DNA of 29,831 bases from JBHIDJ01 sp046760105. Its GTDB lineage: Bacteria; Pseudomonadota; Gammaproteobacteria; Acidiferrobacterales; SPGG2. The stretch is taken from contig JBHIDJ010000024.1 of assembly GCA_046760105.1 (NCBI GenBank), positions 1 to 29,831 of the forward strand, given 5' to 3'. Below are positions 23,744 to 29,831 of this stretch, in pieces. Within the stretch, counting starts at the first letter, position 1. Each line of letters opens with the position of its first letter. The position numbers were made by a program, and so were the translations under genes. The notes under the pieces were generated by a model, which had not been told where the DNA came from, ran no database searches, and worked only from the letters and a program-made list of their open reading frames with translations.

Positions 23744-24082
23744 CTAACTGCCCCGCGCTTGCCAAATCGAAGATGGGTCCAGCAGTGACTTGAGGGCAGT
23801 CATAGCGCGTCTGCGTATGACAGCGCTCTCCGTGACGCCGTCGAGGTATTTGCGGGGGAAGATCTGCCGCCCAGTGCGGCCGCCCCAAGTGACCGTTAAC
23901 ACATACGCCTGGGCTTGCCTGTTTGCGGGATCGGGTAGCCAAACGACGTCGTCCACGACCAGGCCGCGCGCGCGGCTCAAGTCTCTGAGCATGCGTGCAA
24001 TCAACCGCGCGCCCACGACGCGCGTGATGTCTGCTAGTTCAGGTACCTTTCCCCTGGAAAAAAGCGCTTTGATTCTACCCAT
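23744..24082 (-). CDS. Hypothetical protein, overlapping the lysE stop
   Basis: 112 residues from ATG 24082, which lies inside the last codons of the lysE-family gene (eight-base overlap), suggesting translational coupling; AAGGG is ten bases upstream. Mixed alpha/beta, basic, with no signal or membrane segment: GRIKALFSRGKVPELADITR, LSRARGLVVDDVVWLPDPAN, YVLTVTWGGRTGRQIFPRKY. Not recognised as a known family. A longer start at 24139 is possible but would lie deep in lysE. Confidence 0.6.
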   Translation of the reverse strand: MGRIKALFSRGKVPELADITRVVGARLIARMLRDLSRARGLVVDDVVWLPDPANRQAQAYVLTVTWGGRTGRQIFPRKYLDGVTESAVIRRRAMTALKSLLDPSSIWQARGS

Positions 24083-24776
24083 GTACCGGAACCCTTGAGG
24101 GCGACAGCAGCCCACCGATGTACTTGGTCGGGTGTCCATCGAAAACGGGGTTAAGCCCCAAGCATGCGAGACCGAGCAACACCACCACGGCGCCAGAAAG
24201 AACTCTTTGCCAATAGAGGATGTGACGTCGAGACTGGAAGATTCGGCTGGCTGTTCCGCCTATCACGGCGTAGGTCGAATTTACGGCAAAACCACACAGC
24301 TTCATGGTTACGGCCAATATGAGCAGCTGGAGTGGTACGTTACCCCGCGGATCTACAAACAGTGGAATGATGGCAAGCATAAACACAATGACCTTTGGGT
24401 TAAGCAAATTGTTGAGGAATCCTCCCCAAAACGCCTGGCCGGTGTGCTCTCGCTTCTTGTTAAAAAGCTCTAAAGAAACTTGTGCCTGCTGGGCGTTTCT
24501 GATCATGCCGTAACCCATGTACAGCAGGTATAACGCCCCGGCCAAGCACAACAAGTCATACAGCACCACGCTTTCCCGGATAATATTTCCTACACCGAGG
24601 ACGATAATGGGTATTTGAATCAGCCCGGCCGTCGTGAACCCGATCGCGCAGAGCAATCCTCGCCGATACCCGCCGTAGATACCGTTCGACACAACAAACA
24701 CAGTATCCGGGCCCGGCGTGATCTGCATGACTAGCACGCTGGCGATAAACAGCACATAAACTTCGGATGCAATCAT
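24075..24776 (-). CDS. LysE/RhtB-family amino-acid exporter (intact copy)
   Basis: 233 residues, about six transmembrane helices. The family start is clear: VLFIASVLVMQITPGPDTVF, then GGYRRGLLCAIGFTTAGLIQ and GFLNNLLNPKVIVFMLAIIP. LysE/RhtB proteins export amino acids or their derivatives. The 15 bases before its ATG encode, in the frame of a would-be upstream gene, AEMGI followed by a TGA that overlaps the ATG; the carbamoyltransferase at 26675-27628 ends with the same five residues. The exporter is therefore a likely partner of that pathway. A decayed second copy lies at 26541-26690. Confidence 0.9.
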   Translation of the reverse strand: MIASEVYVLFIASVLVMQITPGPDTVFVVSNGIYGGYRRGLLCAIGFTTAGLIQIPIIVLGVGNIIRESVVLYDLLCLAGALYLLYMGYGMIRNAQQAQVSLELFNKKREHTGQAFWGGFLNNLLNPKVIVFMLAIIPLFVDPRGNVPLQLLILAVTMKLCGFAVNSTYAVIGGTASRIFQSRRHILYWQRVLSGAVVVLLGLACLGLNPVFDGHPTKYIGGLLSPSRVPVHG

Positions 24777-24859
24777 ATGCCCATTTCAGCCGCAGCCGAC
24801 ACTTCCCCGGCGAACGAAACTCATTTCCTCGCTAGCCGTGGCCTCTCCCCGCGACCGCC

Positions 24860-26116
24860 TTAAGCCACTGTCTTTACCGGCAGGTAGTCGACCGGCTCGA
24901 TGTTGAACATCGCCGGCGGGACAACATTGATAATCTGATAAGGGTCGCCCGTGGGCGCAGTCTCGCGGGCCAGGTCCACCACCCGCAAGACGGGGTAACG
25001 AGTCTTATCCGGTTTCGTCACCAGTGCGACTTGCGGCTTCAAGCGCTGCTCGCAGTTCAACATCCTCACCACCCCGACCTCGGCGGTGTTAAGCACGACG
25101 ACGCTGCCGATCGGATAAACGCCGATGCATTGGATGAACTCATCGAGGAGCGCCGGATCGAGATCCACGCCTGCCCGCGCGTACATCTTCTTGAGCGCCT
25201 CGCGAGCGGGAATCCCGTCCTCATAGTTCCGGTCACTGGTCAGGGCATCGTAGACATCCGCGATCGCACCGATCCGGCCGAACTGGCTGATCTGATCGCC
25301 CTCAAGCCCATCCATGTAACCGTGACCGGCGTACCGCTCATGATGATGGCGCACGACGTCGAGCGCTCGGGGCGGGATGGCACCGGTGCGCTTCAGAATC
25401 TCCACGCCCATGGGCACGTGGCCCTTCATGATCTCGTATTCGCGTTCGGTGAGCTTGCCGGGTTTGTTTAAGATGGCATCGGGCACCCGCATCTTGCCGA
25501 TGTCGTGTAATAGCGCCCCTAGACCGAGGAGATTCAGCTCTTCTTCCCCAAAACCCAGATGGCGTCCGAGGGCAAGTGCGAAGATGCAGACGCGGAGACA
25601 ATGAAGCGCGGTATAGTACTCGCGTTTCTTTCGCTGGGCGAAGCAAACCAGGGCGTCTGGATTACGAGACACGCTTTTGACCATGGCGGCCGCCACCTTC
25701 TTCGCGCCCGCGGTGTCGATGCTCTTGCCTTGGTGCACGTCTTCCATGATGGTCTGGAGGAGCACCGTGGCCTCGTCATAGGTCTCGCGAATCACTTCGA
25801 CTTCCTGCTCGACGGTGATCTTATCCGCGTGCACCTGGCGCGGCTGCGCCGCGTCGCCGTTCCTGGCGACGATGCGACGGCGAAGTCTTCGCTCCGCCTC
25901 CCTCAACTTCGCCCAGGAGACGCGGGGGGTGATGGCGCCGCTCTCATGCGCATCGTCGACGTAGACGTACCGGCAGCACCGCTTTAACTCGGTCAGCTGC
26001 CCGTCGTTGATGATCTCAAAGCCCTTGAACAGAAACGGTGTCTCACGCCACGGGCGATCCAGCCCACTGACGTACATGCCGTGTTTCAATTCATCGACCA
26101 CAACCTTCCTTCTCAT
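24860..26116 (-). CDS. HD-GYP-like phosphodiesterase with DUF3391 domain
   Basis: 418 residues. The N-terminal DUF3391 region (about 1-100; VVVDELKHGMYVSGLDRPWR and CCRYVYVDD) is followed by an HD-GYP domain (about 150-330). HD is present at 204-205 (GALLHDIGKMRVPD), then KGHVPMGVEIL and HHHERYAGHGYMDGLEGDQ. HD-GYP enzymes hydrolyse cyclic di-GMP. Here the signature GYP is GYM (266-268) and the usual Asp of HHE-x-x-DG is Ala, although the metal-binding HD and HHE residues remain. Activity may be altered or lost. ATG with a GGGGAGG site. Confidence 0.9.
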   Translation of the reverse strand: MRRKVVVDELKHGMYVSGLDRPWRETPFLFKGFEIINDGQLTELKRCCRYVYVDDAHESGAITPRVSWAKLREAERRLRRRIVARNGDAAQPRQVHADKITVEQEVEVIRETYDEATVLLQTIMEDVHQGKSIDTAGAKKVAAAMVKSVSRNPDALVCFAQRKKREYYTALHCLRVCIFALALGRHLGFGEEELNLLGLGALLHDIGKMRVPDAILNKPGKLTEREYEIMKGHVPMGVEILKRTGAIPPRALDVVRHHHERYAGHGYMDGLEGDQISQFGRIGAIADVYDALTSDRNYEDGIPAREALKKMYARAGVDLDPALLDEFIQCIGVYPIGSVVVLNTAEVGVVRMLNCEQRLKPQVALVTKPDKTRYPVLRVVDLARETAPTGDPYQIINVVPPAMFNIEPVDYLPVKTVA

Positions 26117-26540
26117 AACCGTACCTCCCCGCCTGGCACGGCTGCGTCCCTGGCCCGTGCGGAGCGTGTGCTACATGGGGATGGAGGAGGGGCGGGGCCG
26201 CGTACGCAGTCTCCTGCGTCACGCCCACGCGTCCGTGTGTGGTAAGGTTTGGTGAAGTCCTACAACCCGGAGAATGCGGACTAACCTGTCGACCCCGCCC
26301 AACCGATCCAGGGTCACTCACATCCAACTTCCGCGTCATCACGAAATAGCTTTCGTAATGCGCTTCTTTAAGTGTTGTCGGCGATTTAAGCCCCTACAAG
26401 CGATAATATCTAATTCATTGATTACCACAGCTAATGTCGGCCCAGTCCCGCTCTTGGGGCTTCGGCCGGATCGGGCAAGGACGTGCCCTTCACGGAACGG
26501 ATGGGCGCCGACGGCAAGTGTAGAAAACCTGGCTCGCCGC
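26117..26540. other. Non-coding stretch upstream of the HD-GYP gene
   Basis: No supported gene. A hairpin on the - strand transcript is formed by CATTACGAAA and TTTCGTGATG around GCTA (about 26337-26360, one wobble pair), without a U-tract. A short rightward stretch near 26470-26520 reads like coding sequence in composition, but I cannot assign it. Confidence 0.4.
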
Positions 26541-26690
26541 ACCGGCCAAGCCCAACAAGTTAGGCAGCAGCGTGCTTTCTCGGATAATTTCTCCTACCCC
26601 GAGAACGATAATGGGTATTTGAATCTACATCACTAGCACGCTGGCGATAAACAGCACGCAAACTTCGGATGCGATTATATGCCCATTTCG
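26541..26690 (-). pseudogene. Decayed duplicate of the LysE-family exporter gene
   Basis: This 150-base stretch aligns with the start of the intact exporter gene at 24537-24787. Two blocks match closely (for example ctagcacgctggcgataaac and acgataatgggtatttgaat), separated in the intact copy by 102 bases that are missing here. The lost segment is 34 codons, so the deletion is in frame, but the start ATG has become ATA and the rest of the gene is absent. It overlaps the 3' end of the carbamoyltransferase gene. Confidence 0.75.
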
Positions 26691-27628
26691 GCTCTGACAG
26701 GCTGGCGAACGCCTCGGCCAAGCGCGTAGTCCAGGCTGGCAGCCATGCCAAAAATCTTGTTCCGCGCCTGCGGCATGATGCGGCTTGCCGGTGAGTCAAG
26801 TAAGGCGCCCTCAATTTCTTCCCCGCGATGCGCCGGTAGGTCGTGCATCACGATCGAAGAGGGTTTACCGATGATGTCGAGATGGCGCCTGGTTATACGT
26901 GCGTGGGCTACGTAATCACGCCAGTTTTGCACCGGTGGGCTCTCGCCCATCGACGCCCATCGGCAGGCGTAGAACACATCATAGTGGTCGCCGTCGCGTT
27001 CGACATCCTGCATCGTGTCGAAGAAACTCAGCGAGACCGGGCTCGATTGCAACGCACGGACAAGCTCCTGGCGTTCGGCGTCTTCGGTCAACGACGGAGG
27101 CGCGCAGATGCTGATCCTGCGGACTCTCACCTTTGCCAGTGCGAGACACAGCGAGCGTGAGGTATTGTTGATTGGACCTGTGTACAGGACCGCCAAGTTT
27201 CTGAAAAGGCCGAACTCCTGCTGAATGGTGAGCAGATCAGCTAGGGCTTGGGTGGGGTGTTCCCGCTTGTTGAGGGCGTTTATCACCGGACAATGCTGGT
27301 TTTTGCGCCAGCGACCCAAATTATCCGTGTCCTTGGCATCGCGGATAACCACGCAGTCGTTATATAACGTGATCATCGAGACCATGTCATCAAATGACTC
27401 ACCGAAGGGTGTTTGGGTCTTGTTAACATCGACCTCGATGACAGAGGCTCCCTTTGAGGCACACGCACGCAGCGTCGACATGCGCGTACGCGTCGACTGA
27501 TCAAACATGACCAAGGCAATGCTCAGGCCCTGCAGGGTTTCACGCAGCTGGTGGGATTCCTGCTCGGCCAACACGAGTAGATCCCAAAGTTGCTCGCTTG
27601 ATAACTCTTCTATCGCGACTATATCCAT
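26675..27628 (-). CDS. OTC/ATC-superfamily carbamoyltransferase with unusual substrate site
   Basis: 317 residues from ATG 27628 (AGGAGG site). Transfers a carbamoyl group from carbamoyl phosphate to an amine. The carbamoyl-phosphate site is intact: FDQSTRTRMSTLRA (45-49 STRTR) and HPTQALADLLTI (124-135). The second-substrate site is atypical: where ornithine enzymes have DVW-x-SMG it has YACRWASMG (220-228), the Arg falling where aspartate carbamoyltransferases have the Arg of YVTR. The HCLP loop of ornithine enzymes is HDLPAHRG (262-269). The acceptor is therefore probably neither plain ornithine nor aspartate. It overlaps the sulfotransferase gene by 89 bases, and its stop lies in the lysE relic. 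Confidence 0.85.
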   Translation of the reverse strand: MDIVAIEELSSEQLWDLLVLAEQESHQLRETLQGLSIALVMFDQSTRTRMSTLRACASKGASVIEVDVNKTQTPFGESFDDMVSMITLYNDCVVIRDAKDTDNLGRWRKNQHCPVINALNKREHPTQALADLLTIQQEFGLFRNLAVLYTGPINNTSRSLCLALAKVRVRRISICAPPSLTEDAERQELVRALQSSPVSLSFFDTMQDVERDGDHYDVFYACRWASMGESPPVQNWRDYVAHARITRRHLDIIGKPSSIVMHDLPAHRGEEIEGALLDSPASRIMPQARNKIFGMAASLDYALGRGVRQPVRAEMGI

Positions 27629-28625
27629 GCCAATCCTCCTGCTCCTCGCGGTATCCGAACAGATCCAGAACCTCGCCAAACCGCTTTTCGCAAAGATCGA
27701 GGTGCCGCGGAGTGAAGTATTTTTGCCACGATCCAGTTTTGCCCTTGTGAAACGTGAATGCATGCGGATTGTAGACTTTCTCGGCAAGCTCTTCAGGATC
27801 GTGGCTGATGTTTAAATGCGTGAGAATCCGTTGAATTGCGCTAACTTGCTGCTCGCGTGACGCACCTCCTTTCGAGCCGATAAGCTCTTCGAAGCGTACT
27901 GTGCAGACATACGGGTGTTTGAAAAGCCAATAGAGGTCGCGAAGGTCACCGTGCCCCGGAAAGTTGATATCCTCCAGCGCATAGGTGAGCTTGTCCTCGA
28001 AGGAATCGAACTTGCTCAGTGTGCGTGACATCACTTGATAGACGGCAAAATTCCCAAAGCCGCGCCCGGTACGACCGCACAGATAATTCACAAACGACAC
28101 CATGACGTCCCTTGGGTCGCGCATGTTCAATATGATCTTCGGCCGTTGGGTCTCGCTCCACTCCCGCAGAAACAGTCCGTCGACTGTGTTGACGTCAAAC
28201 TGGTGATAAATCCAACAGATGTTGGGTGGCGTTTCGGAAAAGCGCATGCGCATCAACTTTGTACTCTGGTAGGCGGATTCCATGCCTTGCGCGATATCCG
28301 TTCCGTAGCGGTTCTCCACAGGAGCGCCCAGGCGCATCTGCCAGCTACGCGCGACGCGCAGCCAGGCCTCCCAATCAAGGGTGTCACGCATGTGAGCGGA
28401 ACTCCGACCATAGTATCCTTGCTCTTGTTCCGACAGCGCGAACTGGCGTAGCGTCGCCCTGTGCTCAGCGGTAAACCTTGGTTGGATGTCGGGGGTGATT
28501 CTAGAGTCGCCTGACATGCCGTAGCCCAGGTGCACCATGAGCTCCTGAATTAGGTGCGTGCCCGATTTCTGGGGTGAGACAACGACGACCCGTTCTTGCT
28601 TCATGGCTATGCTTTTTCCACTCAT
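27540..28625 (-). CDS. PAPS-dependent sulfotransferase
   Basis: 361 residues from ATG 28625 (GAGG site eight bases upstream; ATG seven codons later is an alternative). Sulfotransferases move a sulfuryl group from PAPS to a hydroxyl or amine. The 5'-phosphosulfate-binding loop is VVVVSPQKSGTHLIQELM (17-24), and the 3'-phosphate motif is ILNMRDPRDVMVSFVNY (169-181). The C-terminal lysine/glycine loop is FHKGKTGSWQKYFTPRH. It starts four bases after the aminotransferase stop. About 30 residues beyond the usual domain end (from EEQEDWHGYSRDRRVIKR) overlap the carbamoyltransferase start, so the tail may be a recent extension or a late frameshift. Confidence 0.88.
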   Translation of the reverse strand: MSGKSIAMKQERVVVVSPQKSGTHLIQELMVHLGYGMSGDSRITPDIQPRFTAEHRATLRQFALSEQEQGYYGRSSAHMRDTLDWEAWLRVARSWQMRLGAPVENRYGTDIAQGMESAYQSTKLMRMRFSETPPNICWIYHQFDVNTVDGLFLREWSETQRPKIILNMRDPRDVMVSFVNYLCGRTGRGFGNFAVYQVMSRTLSKFDSFEDKLTYALEDINFPGHGDLRDLYWLFKHPYVCTVRFEELIGSKGGASREQQVSAIQRILTHLNISHDPEELAEKVYNPHAFTFHKGKTGSWQKYFTPRHLDLCEKRFGEVLDLFGYREEQEDWHGYSRDRRVIKRATLGSTRVGRAGIPPAA

Positions 28626-28629
28626 GTTC

Positions 28630-29831
28630 CTAGCCTCTGGCGATGAGAGCCCTTGCATGCCTCGCAGCGTCGGCGATGGCCCCCTGCAGTTTCTCGAGAC
28701 CTGAATCGAGCTCGTCGCCGCGGATCGTCAACGGCGGCAACAACTTGAGCACCTCATCTCGGGCACCGCAAGTCTCGATGATCAAGCCCCGCTCGAAAGC
28801 GGCCGCCGATACCCGATCTGCCATCGTCGCATCCGGCCACGTAAGCCCCAGGATGGCGCCCCGCCCCACGACACGCGTGTGGAGCTCGGAAAATCGCCGG
28901 GCGATAGCATCCAAGCGATCAGGCAAGGCCCTGCACAGACGTTCGAGACATGATTGGAAGAGCGGATCTGACCAATACCGTAGGGCCGCCCTGGCGCTAA
29001 CGAAAGCGAGGTTATTGCCGCGGAATGTGCCGTCGTGCGCTCCGGGTGGCAGGCAGTCGAGCTCTGGCTTGAGCAAGACCAGCGAGAACGGCTGGCCGAT
29101 ACCGCTTAGTGACTTGGAAAGACACACAACGTCCGGGTCGATGCCGGCGCCTTCGAAGCTGAAGAATGTGCCCGTGCGACCGCACCCGACCTGGATGTCA
29201 TCGACGATAGTGACGACGCCATGGCGTCTAGCCGTTTCGCAGATTCGGCGCAGCCACTGGGGCGAGCAGCTATTCAGGCCGCCTTCCCCCTGGACCGTTT
29301 CGACGATGACGGCAGCCGGCATGTCGATGCCGCTTCCTTCGTCATCGAGAAAGCGCTCGAACAATGCCGCCGTATCGAAGCCGTCACCGAGGTAGCCGTC
29401 ATAGGGCAAGCGCGCAACGCCGGGCAGGCAGATTCCGGCAGCAGCGCGCTTGCTGCGGTTACCGGTGAGTGCCAGTGAACCTAAGGACACTCCGTGGTAA
29501 GCGTTCGTAAAAGCGACAACCGTCTCTCGCTTGGTGACCTGGCGCGCAAACTTCACCGCCAGTTCGACGGCGTTGGTCCCCGTCGGCCCGGGAAAGGCGA
29601 GTTTGTAATGAAGCCCGCGCGGTTGTAGGACAGTCTCGTGAAAAGCTTGTATGAAATCGCGTTTTGCTGCCGTGTACAGGTCGAGAGCATGGAGAATGCC
29701 GTTGTCACAGAGGTAACGCACCACGGCGCGCTTTATAGGCTCGGGGTTGTGGCCGTAGTTGAGCGCACCGGCACCGCTGAGAAAATCAATGTATTCCCGC
29801 CCGTCCTCGTCAACGATCGTGGCGCTAGACG
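28630..29831 (-). CDS. Class III aminotransferase, EctB/diaminobutyrate-type (5' partial)
   Basis: 399 codons visible; the gene continues beyond the right edge. PLP-dependent class III transaminase related to diaminobutyrate-2-oxoglutarate transaminases, which aminate aspartate semialdehyde to 2,4-diaminobutyrate. Features: DEDGREYIDFLSGAGALNYG near the edge, FPGPTGTNAVELAVKFAR, NAYHGVSLGSLALTGNR, VETVQGEGGLNSCSPQWLRR, DDIQVGCGRTGTFFSFEGAG and the PLP-lysine motif VVCLSKSLSGIGQPFS (Lys codon near 29113-29115). It leads a tight operon with the sulfotransferase and carbamoyltransferase, so its diamine product may be the acceptor for carbamoylation. Ectoine synthesis is not supported, as no ectA or ectC is seen. 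Confidence 0.9.
   Translation of the reverse strand, partial: SSATIVDEDGREYIDFLSGAGALNYGHNPEPIKRAVVRYLCDNGILHALDLYTAAKRDFIQAFHETVLQPRGLHYKLAFPGPTGTNAVELAVKFARQVTKRETVVAFTNAYHGVSLGSLALTGNRSKRAAAGICLPGVARLPYDGYLGDGFDTAALFERFLDDEGSGIDMPAAVIVETVQGEGGLNSCSPQWLRRICETARRHGVVTIVDDIQVGCGRTGTFFSFEGAGIDPDVVCLSKSLSGIGQPFSLVLLKPELDCLPPGAHDGTFRGNNLAFVSARAALRYWSDPLFQSCLERLCRALPDRLDAIARRFSELHTRVVGRGAILGLTWPDATMADRVSAAAFERGLIIETCGARDEVLKLLPPLTIRGDELDSGLEKLQGAIADAARHARALIARG

Noticed and set aside
26274..26636. 120-codon + strand ORF covering the gap before the HD-GYP gene
   Set aside because: No family features, and its end runs through the lysE relic, which is on the other strand.
28643..29395. Long + strand ORF (250 codons) opposite the aminotransferase
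   Set aside because: It lies wholly antisense to a well-supported gene; composition is that of a shadow frame (Ser/Arg/Pro-rich).
1..29831. CRISPR arrays, tRNA, rRNA, insertion sequences
   Set aside because: No spaced repeats, T-loop-type sequences, rRNA-like segments or transposase genes were seen.

Overview
The window looks like a chromosomal segment of a chemolithoautotrophic sulfur-oxidising proteobacterium, probably gammaproteobacterial. The evidence is a CbbR-type LysR regulator at the left edge, a Sox thiosulfate-oxidation cluster without soxCD, a flavocytochrome c sulfide dehydrogenase (fccAB), a YeeE/YedE sulfur transporter and several periplasmic thioredoxin-type helpers. The taxonomic guess is inference from gene content.

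Left part (1-2861, + strand): a 5'-truncated cbbR-like gene, a membrane protein with a spermidine-synthase-like C-terminal domain, and a short secreted-protein ORF that looks truncated. Sulfur island (2844-12517, all - strand). Reading in the transcription direction it holds fccA-fccB, a hairpin, the YeeE-family transporter, an FNR-type box, soxW-soxS-glcG-like gene, two tandem operator-like dyads, then soxX-soxY-soxZ-soxA, an intercistronic hairpin, soxB and ccdA. SoxXA, SoxYZ and SoxB carry out thiosulfate oxidation on the SoxY carrier cysteine. SoxW, SoxS and CcdA (SoxV role) supply periplasmic reducing power. FccAB oxidises sulfide. FNR-like boxes precede both soxW and fccA, suggesting shared redox control.

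Middle part (12518-20630): two small proteins sharing a DRR-x-G-x-G-RR-x-ED motif on either side of a zincless-finger Fpg/MutM glycosylase. Then come a DUF938 methyltransferase, an FHA-TM-trypsin protease, a stand-alone cyclic-nucleotide-binding domain, a fragment resembling the ArsM C-terminus, a Met/Gln-rich exported protein and a SAM methyltransferase with a rho-independent terminator. Decaying part (20700-24140): a free-standing EF-Tu-domain-II-like protein, a 35-residue membrane peptide, an ankyrin-repeat protein, a glutathione S-transferase, and two regulator relics found by reading the gaps (a BTAD-domain fragment and a 33-codon ATPase-type tail).

Right part (24075-29831, - strand): a tightly packed operon of class III aminotransferase (runs off the window), PAPS-type sulfotransferase and an unusual OTC/ATC-superfamily carbamoyltransferase. 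It is followed by a decayed LysE exporter remnant. An intact LysE exporter lies 2 kb further on, beyond an HD-GYP-like protein. Sequence around the two lysE starts shows that they are duplicates, and that a carbamoyltransferase-lysE junction with an overlapping stop/start probably existed in the ancestor. This aminotransferase/sulfotransferase/carbamoyltransferase/exporter set is the best candidate here for an undescribed system: synthesis and export of a small carbamoylated, possibly sulfated, amino-acid derivative. No rRNA, tRNA, CRISPR array or insertion sequence was seen.
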